From contig NZ_JAVDSL010000001.1 in NCBI RefSeq assembly GCF_031455295.1, positions 1,550,001-1,614,000 of the forward strand: a stretch of DNA of 64,000 nt. The letters are read 5' to 3'. Within the stretch, counting starts at the first letter, position 1, and each line of letters starts with the position of its first letter. A model generated the notes under the pieces. That model ran no database searches. It saw nothing but the letters and a program-made list of their open reading frames with translations, and was not told the origin of the DNA. Below, one piece after another: positions 33,792 through 43,330 of this stretch. This DNA comes from Leifsonia sp. 1010 (GTDB taxonomy: Bacteria > Actinomycetota > Actinomycetes > Actinomycetales > Microbacteriaceae). The translations under genes and the position numbers were made by a program.

Positions 33792-34703
33792 ACCCGCGAG
33801 CCCCAGGCGATCACGGAGCACAGCGAGCGCGCCTCGCCGGTCGGCCGTCGCCCCGGCCTCGTGCCCGGCGCCCGGCCACTCCCGCAGGGTCACCGGGGCC
33901 GCGTAGGCCTCCGCTGCCGCGCGCGCGGTCTCCGGCGGACAGATGTCGTCCTCGAGACCGTCGCTGATCCATCCCGGCGCCGACGCGTGCCGGGCAGACG
34001 TGACCCCGTCCACGTACGCCAGCGTCCGCGCCACCGCATCGGCCCGGTCGGGATGCTCGCTCAGGTAGGCGCGCAGCTCCAGCCAGGGCCCGTTGCGGGC
34101 CAGCCGGATGCCCTGCGGTGCGTCCGTGAGGAAGGGCGCCTGCGCCAGCACGGCGGAGAGGTCTGGCCGCAGGGCTCCGACACCGAGGGCGATCCCGCCG
34201 CCCTGGCTGTTCCCGATCGCCGCGATCCGGTCGCCGTCCACCTCGTCCAGCGAGCGCAGCGCGTCAACGGCGCGAGCCGCATCCACGAACACCCCACGGT
34301 AATAGGAGCGGTGCGGATCCTCGATCCCATCGAGCAGGTGCCCGGTGCTGCCGCCGCCCTGGCCGTGGGTGTTCATGACCAGCTGGGCGAAGCCCGCGAC
34401 CGGCCAGGTGAGGTCGTCGATCGGGTCGAGCCGTCCGGCGCCGTAGCCGTTGAAGTGCACGACGCCCGGGAGCCGTCCCTCGCGGTGCCGCGGCAACCGG
34501 AGCCATCCGCTCACCCGCCGCCCGTCGGCCCCCGCGAACGAGATGTCGAACACCTCGATCGCGGCGAGGCCCGCATCCACCGGCTCCACGCGAACGGCGA
34601 GCGGATGCCGCGCGGCGTCATCGAGAGCGCTCGCCCAGTAGGCGTCGTAGTCGTCGGGAGTGGGGAGGGGTGCCGAGTCCAGGAGGGCGTCGGAGTCGGA
34701 CAT
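33786..34703 (-). CDS. CE7-type acetyl esterase (cephalosporin-C deacetylase-like)
   Basis: A 305-residue alpha/beta hydrolase of the acetyl xylan esterase (CE7) family. GRRVSGWLRLPR near residue 60, the oxyanion region FNGYGAGRL near 86, the nucleophile Ser in GNSQGG near 165, an Asp in GLEDDICPP near 250 and the His in GAGHEAG near 282 complete the triad. No signal peptide, so it removes acetyl groups from imported sugars. It lies downstream of the GH27 but a strong hairpin separates them, so it probably has its own promoter. Confidence 0.85.
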   Translation of the reverse strand: MSDSDALLDSAPLPTPDDYDAYWASALDDAARHPLAVRVEPVDAGLAAIEVFDISFAGADGRRVSGWLRLPRHREGRLPGVVHFNGYGAGRLDPIDDLTWPVAGFAQLVMNTHGQGGGSTGHLLDGIEDPHRSYYRGVFVDAARAVDALRSLDEVDGDRIAAIGNSQGGGIALGVGALRPDLSAVLAQAPFLTDAPQGIRLARNGPWLELRAYLSEHPDRADAVARTLAYVDGVTSARHASAPGWISDGLEDDICPPETARAAAEAYAAPVTLREWPGAGHEAGATADRRGALAVLRDRLGLAGA

Positions 34704-34720
34704 GCGGGGCCTTTCGGAGA

Positions 34721-34751
34721 GGGTGGGCCGGGAGGTGCTCCCGGCCCACCC
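34721..34751 (-). terminator. Terminator of the GH27 gene
   Basis: Perfect 14-bp stem (gggtgggccgggag / ctcccggcccaccc) with a 3-nt loop, 6 bp beyond the GH27 stop in its reading direction. Confidence 0.8.
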
Positions 34752-34757
34752 GACGGA

Positions 34758-37328
34758 TCAGCGGACGGAGTAGCGGACGGCGTCGGCGCGCATCACGGCA
34801 CCCGACTCCTTCACGGCCATGATGGTGTGCTTCCCGTTGCGGAGGCCCGAGACGCTGAACACCTTCTGCTGGGTGCGGCGGGTGTCGCTGTGGGTGTCGA
34901 GCTGCTTCACCAGCTTGCCGTCCAGATAGATGTCGACCACGCCCTGGTCGGGGCCCGTCGGCGCGAGCCAGTCGACTCCCGTGCCGGTGAACGTGTACGA
35001 CACCGAAGCGCCGGTCGCCGTCGTGGCGTGGACGTCGTCGAGGTAGTCGCCGCGGAAGGCCACGTTGAGGGTCGTCGTCCCGACGGGCAGCGTCGCGACG
35101 TACGACGGCTGCAGTGTGACGGTCGACCCGGAGACGGTGTAATCGGACCCCTTCTTCAGCGCCGTGCCGTTGGCGGTGATCCCGGTGAACTCGTCCGGGT
35201 CGCGCAGCACCGAGAAGGTCGCCGGGGCCGGCGCCTTCGTGTCGAACGACACGCTGGACGGGTCGATCAGGCTCGGCTGGATGACGTCGAGCCGGTCGAG
35301 CAGCATGAACTGCCCCGACTTCATCACCACCCGGAGCGTGTGCTTCCCGTCGGTGAGGTCGTTCGTCGTGAACACCGTCTGCTGCGGCGTGTGGGAGGCG
35401 GTCGGGATGTTGGCGCTGATCGTCTTCACGAACTGCCCGTCGATGTACACGTCCGCTTCGCCCTCCGAGGAGTCGAGTTCGGTCAGGTACGAGATCCCGG
35501 TACCGGTGAAGGTGTACGAGAACGAGTCGCTGCCAGGATGCTCCGCATAGTGCACGTCGTCCTGGTAGTCACCGAAGTTGCGCCCGTTGCTGTACCCCCA
35601 CTGACCGGAGTACGCGATGCCCGGATCGGTGTCGTTGATGCTCGTGGTGCGGGTCGGCCCGGTCGACGTCGGCGGTGCCGGCGTGCCCGTGTCGGTGACG
35701 TTCACGGTCAGCGGCTGCGAGGTGGCGGCGACTTCGGCACCGCCGTTGCGCGTCCAGGTGCCTCCGTACGAGAAGCCCTGGGCGTCGTCGTTGACCGTGA
35801 CCGTCGCGCCCTTGTCGGGCGTGACCTTGAGCAGCCGGACGCCGTGGATGGGCACATCGGTCGCCGTGAACGAGCCGTCCGCGCGACCCACGTTCTTGCG
35901 TGCCCACAGGTCGCGGACGGTCGCCGATCCGGTCAGCCCGATGTCCGACCACTTCGCGGTGATGTCGGACTCCGCCCGGCCCAGGTTGAACAGCGCGACC
36001 GTGTAGCTGCCGTCCTTGTTCAGCGCGTACCAGACCTGCTGCTTGGTGGTCGTCGAGACCGGACGTGCCGGCACGCCCGCCTGGTCGACGCCGACGACCT
36101 CCGGGTTGGTGAGCAGATCCACGCCCAGCTGGTCGAGCTTCGTGAGGTCGTTGCCGGTGTACATCGGTGCGGCGGAGATCGCCCACAGCGTGGTGGCGGT
36201 GCGGCGCTCGTCCGGCGTCAGGCCGTCCATCTTCCCGTTGCCCACGTTGAGCGAGTCGAAGTCGTTCCAGCCGCCCGGCCCGGCGTGACGCCACCAGTCC
36301 GCGGCGCGGGGGAAGAGCCGCGCGATGTTGTCCCACTGGGTGAGGGCCTCGCTGCCGCAGTAGCACTCGACGTCCCACTCCACGCGCCAGCCGTTCGCGT
36401 ACTGCTTCCAGTAGTCGGCGTAGTTGATGTCGAGCGCCCAGGAGAGCTCGAACCAGATGCTGTGCTTCTTGAGGGCCTTCGACCAGGCGGCGACGTCGTC
36501 GCGCGCATCCACCGAGCCGTCGCTGATGCCGGAGCCGGGGGTGACGCTGTCGAACTTGACGAAGTTCACGCCCCACGCGGCGAGCTGGTCCGCGATCGAG
36601 TCGACGTACTTCTGCGAGCACGGGTTCGAGAAGTCGATGGCGTAGCCGATCTTCCAGTAGTCAGCCTGCGTCAGCGGCTGCTTCGCGATGTCGTGCGTGG
36701 TGCATCCGGGTGCGCCGGCGATCGGGTACGCCTTGTTGTAGACGTCGGGTCCGATGCCCGGGATGAGGTAGACGCCGAACTTCTGGCCGTTGGCGTGCAC
36801 GTGGTCGATAACCTTCTTCAACCCCTGCGGGTAGAGAGTCCCGCTCGGAGTGGGGCGCCCGTTGGCGTCGACGCCATCGCTCCAGCCGGCGTCGACGTTG
36901 ATGTGGTCGTAGCCGGCCTTCTGCAGCTTGGCGTGCATGGCGTCCGACTGGGCGATGAGCTGGTCGGCGGTGATCCACTTCCCGTTGCCCGAGTAGACCT
37001 GCATGCTGTAGCTGCTCCACCCCATGTAGGGCGTGACGGCCCACGGGTCCACGGCCGGGGCCGCAGGCGGGATGGGCGTCGGCACCGCGGCCGGCTTCGA
37101 CTCGCTCTTCGGAGTCGCACTGGGAGCCGCTGTCGGCGTGCCCGTCGCGGTCGGCGTGGCGGTGGGCGTCGGTGTCCCGGTCGGGGTCGCGGATGGTGTC
37201 GATGTGGCCGTCGGTTCGGGCGTCGGCGTCGCGCCGGCAGGGACGGCGGCGGCGGCCACGATCCCCAGGGCCGCGACCGTCACGACCAGAGCACGCAGGC
37301 TCCGTCGTGCACGCGTCATGCGTGTCAT
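34758..37328 (-). CDS. Secreted GH27 alpha-galactosidase-like enzyme with duplicated C-terminal modules
   Basis: An 856-residue exported glycosidase. Residues 1-33 form a signal peptide (Arg-rich, hydrophobic, cut after AGA). Residues 34-92 are a Thr/Pro-rich linker, unusually placed before the catalytic domain. The GH27 barrel spans about 95-410: YMGWSSYS, NVDAGWSDG, nucleophile Asp260 in FVKFDS, acid/base candidate Asp319 in RVEWDV. A beta domain follows to about 500. Then come a binding-like module (565-686), an X2/Ig-like module (690-760) and a second copy of the binding-like module (762-856). GH27 also contains beta-L-arabinopyranosidases. Start supported by GAGGAAG. Confidence 0.88.
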   Translation of the reverse strand: MTRMTRARRSLRALVVTVAALGIVAAAAVPAGATPTPEPTATSTPSATPTGTPTPTATPTATGTPTAAPSATPKSESKPAAVPTPIPPAAPAVDPWAVTPYMGWSSYSMQVYSGNGKWITADQLIAQSDAMHAKLQKAGYDHINVDAGWSDGVDANGRPTPSGTLYPQGLKKVIDHVHANGQKFGVYLIPGIGPDVYNKAYPIAGAPGCTTHDIAKQPLTQADYWKIGYAIDFSNPCSQKYVDSIADQLAAWGVNFVKFDSVTPGSGISDGSVDARDDVAAWSKALKKHSIWFELSWALDINYADYWKQYANGWRVEWDVECYCGSEALTQWDNIARLFPRAADWWRHAGPGGWNDFDSLNVGNGKMDGLTPDERRTATTLWAISAAPMYTGNDLTKLDQLGVDLLTNPEVVGVDQAGVPARPVSTTTKQQVWYALNKDGSYTVALFNLGRAESDITAKWSDIGLTGSATVRDLWARKNVGRADGSFTATDVPIHGVRLLKVTPDKGATVTVNDDAQGFSYGGTWTRNGGAEVAATSQPLTVNVTDTGTPAPPTSTGPTRTTSINDTDPGIAYSGQWGYSNGRNFGDYQDDVHYAEHPGSDSFSYTFTGTGISYLTELDSSEGEADVYIDGQFVKTISANIPTASHTPQQTVFTTNDLTDGKHTLRVVMKSGQFMLLDRLDVIQPSLIDPSSVSFDTKAPAPATFSVLRDPDEFTGITANGTALKKGSDYTVSGSTVTLQPSYVATLPVGTTTLNVAFRGDYLDDVHATTATGASVSYTFTGTGVDWLAPTGPDQGVVDIYLDGKLVKQLDTHSDTRRTQQKVFSVSGLRNGKHTIMAVKESGAVMRADAVRYSVR

Positions 37329-37420
37329 GCGTTCTTCCTCTCTGAAGAGCCCTGCGCGCGTCGGTGCGCGAGGGGTGTTCGGTGCGGTGGGCCGTCTGGG
37401 TCAGACCCGCGTCCGGTGGC

Positions 37421-39619
37421 TCAGGCCAGCCGGACGAGGTCGAAGAGCATCGCCTGTTGCGGATTGAGGGTGGGCAGGGGGACGCCGGCGACGCCGAGCA
37501 CCGAGCCGGGGAGGTCGACCCCGCTCGGCTCGAGGGCGGCGGTGATCCAGGACGGATCGGCGCCCTGGTGCCGGCTGGCCGGACCGAACTCGTCGCGGAC
37601 GCGCACGGTGTACCGGGCATCGGGGTCGAGCCCGGGGAACCGGACCCGGCCGGACTGCCCGGGCGCTGAGGTCACGAGCCGCGCCCAGGTGTAGACGGCA
37701 CGCGAGCCGTCCTGCGCGACGATGCCGGTGAGTGCGGTCGCGTCGTCCGCCAGATCGGCGTTGACGATCCGGCCGGAGTGGATCAGCCCCCGGAGCTCGC
37801 GGTAGACGTCCGCCCAGCGGGCGATCCGCTCCAGCTCGTCGTCGTCCGCCTCCTGGAGGTCCCATTCGATGCCCGCGTGGGCGGTGAGGGCGACGATCAG
37901 CCGGAACGACAGGTCCGTCCGGCGGGAGGTGGTGTGCGAGCGCTCGGCGCCGAGGTGCGAGCCGATGAGTTCCGGCGGGAGGAGCATGCGCGTCCAGCGC
38001 TCGATCTGCAGGCGCTCGACGGGGTCGTTGCAGTCGGAGGCCCAGACGCGGTCGGTCCGTTCCAGGATGCCGAGATCGACGCGGCCGCCGCCTCCCGAGC
38101 AGGTCTCGATCTCGAGGTGCGGGTGGCGGGCACGGAGGGTGTCGAGCATCCGGTAGAGCGCGAGCGTCTGCTCGTGGACGGCCGGCCGGTCGACACCGGG
38201 CGAACCGCTGACGGCTTCGGACAGATCGCGGTTGTGGTCCCACTTGATGTAGTCGACGGCGTACTCCTCGACGATCGCGCTGATCTGCTCGAGGACGTGG
38301 GAGTACGCGTCAGGGCGGGTCAGATCGAGCACGTACTGCGCGCGGGAGGTCGCTCCGAGCCCCTGGCGCGGGCCGAGCACCCAGTCGGGGTGCTCCCGGG
38401 CGAGGTCGGAGTCGAGGTTGACCATCTCGGGCTCGAACCAGAGCCCGAACTGCATCCCGCGCGACCGGACCAGGTCGACGAGCGGCCCGAGGCCGTCCGG
38501 CCACACGGTGCGGTCGACGAACCAGTCGCCGAGTCCGGCGTCGGCGGCGCGGCGGCCGTGGAACCAGCCGTCGTCGAGCACCACGCGCTCGACGCCGACC
38601 CGGGCGGCTCGCTCCACCAGGGCGGTCAGGCGAGGCAGGTCGTGATCGAAGTAAACCGCCTCCCACGAGTTCAGGGTGAGCGGACGCGGGGACCCTGGAT
38701 GCGACGGCCGAGCGCGTAGGCGCCGGTGGAGTCGCTCCGCCAGCCCGTCCAGGCCGTTCGCCGACCACACGAAGAGAGCGGTGGGGGCGGTGTACCGGTC
38801 GCCGTCGGCGAGCACGATCTCGCCGGGCCGCAGCCCCTCCCCGACGCCCAGCACCGACGAGAACGCACCGGCGCCTTCCGTCAGCCGCTCGACGACGTAC
38901 TCGCCGTCGCCGCTCCATGCGAGATGCGCAGCCCAGGCCTCACCTCGGCCGAAGCCGAGATCCTCGGTGCCGGCGACGACTAGGAACGGGGCATCGTGGC
39001 CGGGCTTGCCGCGGCGCGCACGGCGCACGTGGCTCCCGTAGAAGAGAGGACCCCGCTGCGGAGCACGCTCGCGGCACCACTTGCCGGTGAAGTCGAGGAT
39101 GTCGACCGCGCGCTCCGGGACGGGCAGCATCACGCGCAGGGCGTCGAGGGTGTACGGGATGCCCGCATCGCCCAGGGCGGCCTCCCGGACGACGGTCGTG
39201 TCCACCGAGAGCACGCCGAAACGGTCGAGGGCCAGGGTCATCGTCGTCCGCAGAGCGGTGATCTGGTCGACGAGCTCGATCTCGATCGTCCCGCCCTGGT
39301 CGGCGTCGATGCGGTGCCGGACGGCCTCCGTCCGTGGCCGCGGGGTCGTGGCGGTGCCGGAGGCGTGGCCCTCTTGCGCCGGCGTCCCCGCCCATCCTTC
39401 GAACTCGGTCGGCCACAGACTGAAGGTGCGCGGCACATCGGGCGAATTGTTGAGCAGCGCCGGTCCGGCGGTCGTCCGTAGGGTCTCGGCGGCGGCCTCG
39501 TCGATGGGCCCGAGATCCGCGCCCCAATGCAGCACGCGAGGCACTCGACCCGCCGTATCGATGACGAGTGAGGTGCCTGCGGCTCGCAGGCTCAGAACGG
39601 CGCCATAGCCGTCGAGCAT
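37421..39619 (-). CDS. GH36 alpha-galactosidase
   Basis: A 732-residue cytoplasmic GH36 enzyme. It has the large N-terminal beta-sandwich, a barrel with LDDGWFHGRR near residue 345, GLWFEPEMVN near 390, the nucleophile Asp in IKWDHNRD near 460, CSGGGGR near 505 and the acid/base Asp in ASDCND near 525, then a C-terminal beta domain. Alpha-galactosides such as raffinose-type or galactosylated oligosaccharides are the usual substrates. ATG preceded by GAGGAG. Divergent from the GH95 gene across an operator-like TTGACA palindrome; the gap to the GH27 is 92 bp. Confidence 0.9.
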   Translation of the reverse strand: MLDGYGAVLSLRAAGTSLVIDTAGRVPRVLHWGADLGPIDEAAAETLRTTAGPALLNNSPDVPRTFSLWPTEFEGWAGTPAQEGHASGTATTPRPRTEAVRHRIDADQGGTIEIELVDQITALRTTMTLALDRFGVLSVDTTVVREAALGDAGIPYTLDALRVMLPVPERAVDILDFTGKWCRERAPQRGPLFYGSHVRRARRGKPGHDAPFLVVAGTEDLGFGRGEAWAAHLAWSGDGEYVVERLTEGAGAFSSVLGVGEGLRPGEIVLADGDRYTAPTALFVWSANGLDGLAERLHRRLRARPSHPGSPRPLTLNSWEAVYFDHDLPRLTALVERAARVGVERVVLDDGWFHGRRAADAGLGDWFVDRTVWPDGLGPLVDLVRSRGMQFGLWFEPEMVNLDSDLAREHPDWVLGPRQGLGATSRAQYVLDLTRPDAYSHVLEQISAIVEEYAVDYIKWDHNRDLSEAVSGSPGVDRPAVHEQTLALYRMLDTLRARHPHLEIETCSGGGGRVDLGILERTDRVWASDCNDPVERLQIERWTRMLLPPELIGSHLGAERSHTTSRRTDLSFRLIVALTAHAGIEWDLQEADDDELERIARWADVYRELRGLIHSGRIVNADLADDATALTGIVAQDGSRAVYTWARLVTSAPGQSGRVRFPGLDPDARYTVRVRDEFGPASRHQGADPSWITAALEPSGVDLPGSVLGVAGVPLPTLNPQQAMLFDLVRLA

Positions 39620-39647
39620 GAAGGACTCCTCGGGGGTTTCCGGTTAC

Positions 39648-39660
39648 TTGACAGTGTCAA
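39648..39660. promoter_or_regulatory. Operator/promoter between GH36 and GH95
   Basis: ttgaca-g-tgtcaa, a 13-bp palindrome whose left arm is a consensus -35 for the GH95 gene, with TAGTGT at 39672-39677 as -10 (18-bp spacing). The right arm is a -35-like box for the GH36 side. A ROK protein encoded nearby is the likely ligand; this is inferred. Confidence 0.65.
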
Positions 39661-39706
39661 TTAACCATGCCTAGTGTGTCGAGTGCAACCCCGAGAAGGA
39701 AGACCG

Positions 39707-42109
39707 ATGACGATCTCCACCGATACTCTGCAGCTCGCCTGGAGCCGACCCGCGACCCAGTGGGAGGAGGCCGTCCCGATCGGCGACGGCTCTCTCGGTG
39801 CGATGGTCTTCGGCGGTTCCGAGGGCCGCTATCACGTCAACGATGCGACCGTGTGGTCCGGCACTCCGGAGACCGCCGCGGACGAGCTGCGTCGCGTGAT
39901 CGCCGGAGGCGCGGGCCCGGAGCGCCTGCATGAGGTGCGTGAGGCGCTCGCCGCCGGGGACCTCGATGGCGCGGAGGAGTTGCTGCTCACTTTCGAGGGG
40001 CGGTACAGCCAGGAGTTCCTCCCGTTCGTGGACCTCTCGGTCGGCCTCCCAGGCGCAACGCCGGTCGACGGCGAGCCCGCGCGCGTCCTCGATCTCGACC
40101 GCCGGATCGTCGAGGAGGCACTGCAGGTCGGGGGAGCGCGCATCGAGCGGGTGTCGCGCGTCTCCGACGGCGCACTCCTCGTCTCGATCCGCTCGACGGA
40201 GCCGCTTGCCGAGGTGCGCATCTCCCTCAGCACGCCGCTCCGCGAACGGGGGCGCTCGTGGAGCGACGGGATGCTGACCCTCGACCTCGCCGTCCCGATC
40301 GACGGGGCGCCTCTGCACGAACAGTCCGTCGTCCCGCCGCTGCGCTACGCGGAAAGGGACGACGCACCCTACGACGGCTTCGCTACCGCGGCTCTCGCGG
40401 TGCGGAGCGACGGCACGACGGAGACCGCCGATGGCGACCTCGTCGTGCGTCATGCCCGTCGGCTGTCGATCGCCCTCTCGTCGTCGACCCGCGCTGAGTC
40501 GTGGTGGGCCGGCGCGGACGACGAGTGGCGGACCGTCTCCCGTGAGACGATCCGGGACCGCGCCGCTTCCCGTGTCCTCGGCGCCATCGCCGAGGACCCG
40601 GGTGCGCAGGATGACGCCGTGCGTCGCCCTGCGCCGGCGCGGTTCGCGATCGGCGGGCGGCGCGAGGGCCGGTGGGATGTCGAGACCGACATCCTGCGGG
40701 GCACCGACGATGGACTGCGGGCGACCGTTGCGGCCGAGTACGGACGCTACCTCCTCACGTCGTCGTCGCGCCCGGGCGGCCCTGCGGCGAACCTCCAAGG
40801 CATCTGGAACGGCGAGCTCCGCCCGGCGTGGTCGTCGAACTACACGATCAACATCAACACGGAGATGAACTACTGGGCGGCCGGACCGCTCGGCGTGATC
40901 GATCACGCCGAACCGCTGATCTCGCTCGTCGAGCGTCTGGCTTCCAACGGTCGTGACGTCGCGCGGGAGCTCTACGGCTGCCGCGGTTGGGTCGCCCACC
41001 ACAACACCGACCTCTGGGGCTGGGCGCTCCCCGTCGGCATGGGTCATGGCGCGCCGAGCTGGGCGATCTGGATGATGGGCGGCGTGTGGTTGACCCACTC
41101 GCTCTGGGATCACTACGAGTTCAGCGCCGACGAGGCCCTCCTGCGCGACCGGATCTGGCCGCTGCTCCGTGGCGCGGCGGAGTTCTGCCTCGACTGGCTT
41201 CAGGTCGGGCCGGACGGCCGTGCCTACCTCGCTCCGTCGACATCGCCCGAGAACTCCTACCGGGACGCCGACGGCGATCCGCGCTCCCTGGGCCTTACGG
41301 CGACGATGGACCTCGAGCTCATCCGCTCGCTCTTCGAGCGCTGCCTGGACGCACTCGACATGCTCGGCGGGAGCGACCCCGTCCGGCGCGAGCTGGAGGC
41401 GGCGCTCGCCGTCATCCCAGACCCGCCGATCGGCCGCGACGGACGGCTGCAGGAATGGTCGGAGGAGGTGACCGAGCACGAGCCAGCCCACCGGCACCTG
41501 TCCGCGCTGGTCGGCCTCTACCCGCTCGACCTCATCACGCCGGAGGGCACCCCGGAGCTCGCGGACGCGGCTCGCCGGTTCCTCGACGCGAGGGGGCCGG
41601 GTGCGATGGGGTGGTCCTGGGCGTGGAAGATCGCGCTCCGTGCGCGGCTCGGAGACGGCGAGGCGGCGCACGACCTGCTGCAGCAGGCCCTCACGCCGTA
41701 CGACGGCGACGCCCGCCGGCACGGGCCGGTCGACGGCTCGGAGTGGGGCGGCCTCCTGCCGAACCTGTTCAGCACGCATCCTCCGTTCCAGATCGACGGC
41801 AACCTCGGGTTCCCGGCGGGAATCGCCGAGCTGCTCCTGCAGAGCCACGGGGGAGTCATCCAGCTGCTGCCCGCGCTGCCCGCCGCCTGGCCCGACGGTC
41901 GGGTCCACGGGCTCAGGGCCCGCGGCGCGCTCAGCGTCGACCTGGAGTGGGCGGAAGGAAGGCTGACGACGGCCGTCATCCGCAACCTCCACAGTGAGCC
42001 GCGCACCGTCCGCATCCGCTCGGGAAGCACCGACGCCGTCGTCCGTCTCCAGCCGGGAGACGAGCATGTGCTGCAGGGGGAGCCCCGGCTCCCCGTCTCC
42101 ACTCCGTAA
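39707..42109 (+). CDS. GH95 alpha-L-fucosidase (alpha-1,2 type)
   Basis: An 800-residue GH95 enzyme, usually an inverting alpha-1,2-L-fucosidase; some members are alpha-L-galactosidases. The N-terminal beta domain opens with WEEAVPIGDGSLGAMVFGG and YHVNDATVWSGTP. The (alpha/alpha)6 region has NLQGIWNGELRPAW near residue 360, the motif NTEMNYWAAGPLG near 385, HHNTDLWGWA near 440 and STSPENSY near 517. FSTHPPFQIDGNLGFPAGIAE is near 685. No signal peptide. ATG with GAGAAGGA 6 nt upstream. ROK regulator 1 follows after 32 bp in the same direction. Confidence 0.9.
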   Translation: MTISTDTLQLAWSRPATQWEEAVPIGDGSLGAMVFGGSEGRYHVNDATVWSGTPETAADELRRVIAGGAGPERLHEVREALAAGDLDGAEELLLTFEGRYSQEFLPFVDLSVGLPGATPVDGEPARVLDLDRRIVEEALQVGGARIERVSRVSDGALLVSIRSTEPLAEVRISLSTPLRERGRSWSDGMLTLDLAVPIDGAPLHEQSVVPPLRYAERDDAPYDGFATAALAVRSDGTTETADGDLVVRHARRLSIALSSSTRAESWWAGADDEWRTVSRETIRDRAASRVLGAIAEDPGAQDDAVRRPAPARFAIGGRREGRWDVETDILRGTDDGLRATVAAEYGRYLLTSSSRPGGPAANLQGIWNGELRPAWSSNYTININTEMNYWAAGPLGVIDHAEPLISLVERLASNGRDVARELYGCRGWVAHHNTDLWGWALPVGMGHGAPSWAIWMMGGVWLTHSLWDHYEFSADEALLRDRIWPLLRGAAEFCLDWLQVGPDGRAYLAPSTSPENSYRDADGDPRSLGLTATMDLELIRSLFERCLDALDMLGGSDPVRRELEAALAVIPDPPIGRDGRLQEWSEEVTEHEPAHRHLSALVGLYPLDLITPEGTPELADAARRFLDARGPGAMGWSWAWKIALRARLGDGEAAHDLLQQALTPYDGDARRHGPVDGSEWGGLLPNLFSTHPPFQIDGNLGFPAGIAELLLQSHGGVIQLLPALPAAWPDGRVHGLRARGALSVDLEWAEGRLTTAVIRNLHSEPRTVRIRSGSTDAVVRLQPGDEHVLQGEPRLPVSTP

Positions 42110-42141
42110 GGTGGAAGCACCCCGACCGGAGAGGGCACCGC

Positions 42142-43308
42142 ATGAACGACGAGCTGCGAGCACGCACAGCGCTGCTCGGGTCGTCATCGGAGGCGGCGAC
42201 CCGGGTCTTCACCACCATCCTCACCCGGAGCCCGATCAGCCGCATCGAGGTGGCCCGGCTCACCGGGCTGTCGCAGGCCGCCGTCACCAAGGCCGTGACG
42301 CCGCTGGTCGCCGCCGGCCTCGTCGACGATTCGCTCGGTGTCACCCCCACCGGTCTGCCCGGCCGGCCCGCGAACCCGGTCGCGGTGGTCCCGGACGCGG
42401 TGATCGCGCTCGGGATCAAGGTCAACGTCGACGAGCTGATCGGCGTGGCGACCGATCTGACCACGCGGATCATCGCCTCCGATCGCGTCGAGCTGGTGTC
42501 TCACGATCCGGTCGCGGTGGTGGACGCCATCGTCGCGATGTGCGCGCGCCTGCAGGAGCCGCTCGGCGACCTCCGGTCGAGCGTCGCCTCCATCGGCGTC
42601 TCGGTCTCGGGCGACGTGGACACCGCGACCGGCGTCGTCCGCGACTCGGCCATCATGGGCTGGCACGGTGTGGAGCTCGCCGCCGCGCTGCGTGAGCACC
42701 TCGACGCCGAGATCGTGGTGGACAACGACGTGCGGGCGCTGACGATCGGCGAGCACTGGTTCGGCGTCGGGCTCGGTACGAGCTCGTTCGCCATCGTGAC
42801 GATCGGCCGCGGCATAGGCAGCGGCCTGCACCTGAACGGCGAGGTCGTGGAGGGCGCCTACGGGGTCGCGGGCGAGATCGGCCACCTGCCGCTGACGTCG
42901 CCCGACCGGGTCTGCGGGTGCGGGCGCCGCGGTTGCGTCGAGGCGGTCGCCGCGACCAGCGCGATCGTCGCGACGGTCTCCGCGGCCCACGGCCGGCCCG
43001 TCACAGTCGAGGAGGCCGTCGCGCTGGCGCACGCGGGGGATCGGGCGGCCGTCGAAGCGTTCGGCGAGGCCGGTGCCGTCATCGGACTGGCGATCGCCAG
43101 CCTGGTCAACATGGTCGGACCGGAGCTCGTCATCATCGGCGGCGAGGGCGTCGTCGAGTTCGGGCTCTTCGAGGAGCGTCTTCGCGCTGCCTATGCCGAG
43201 CACGTGTTCGAGTCCGCCGGCCGCTGCCGCATCGTCGTGCGGCCGCACACCTTCGAGGACTGGGCGCGTGGAGCGGCCGCCTCGGCCATCCGCTCCCTCG
43301 TCCTCTGA
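42142..43308 (+). CDS. ROK-family transcriptional regulator 1
   Basis: A 388-residue ROK repressor. N-terminal winged helix with IEVARLTGLSQAAVTKAV near residue 45; the kinase-like sugar-binding domain has VGVSVSGD-type phosphate loop and the ROK zinc motif as CGCGRRGCVEAVA near residue 255. GAYGVAGEIGHLPL precedes it. Downstream of GH95 in probable operon, so it is the best candidate to bind the TTGACA palindrome at 39648. It is closely similar to the convergent ROK gene next door. Confidence 0.88.
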   Translation: MNDELRARTALLGSSSEAATRVFTTILTRSPISRIEVARLTGLSQAAVTKAVTPLVAAGLVDDSLGVTPTGLPGRPANPVAVVPDAVIALGIKVNVDELIGVATDLTTRIIASDRVELVSHDPVAVVDAIVAMCARLQEPLGDLRSSVASIGVSVSGDVDTATGVVRDSAIMGWHGVELAAALREHLDAEIVVDNDVRALTIGEHWFGVGLGTSSFAIVTIGRGIGSGLHLNGEVVEGAYGVAGEIGHLPLTSPDRVCGCGRRGCVEAVAATSAIVATVSAAHGRPVTVEEAVALAHAGDRAAVEAFGEAGAVIGLAIASLVNMVGPELVIIGGEGVVEFGLFEERLRAAYAEHVFESAGRCRIVVRPHTFEDWARGAAASAIRSLVL

Positions 43309-43330
43309 CTGAGCCTCCGCTGCCAGAGCC

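Noticed and set aside
33861-37694. A 1277-residue plus-strand frame
   Set aside because: Antisense to the CE7 and GH27 genes; Arg/Val/Asp-rich shadow translation without domains.
39671-42187. An 838-residue minus-strand frame
   Set aside because: Exact antisense of the GH95 gene, with typical shadow composition.
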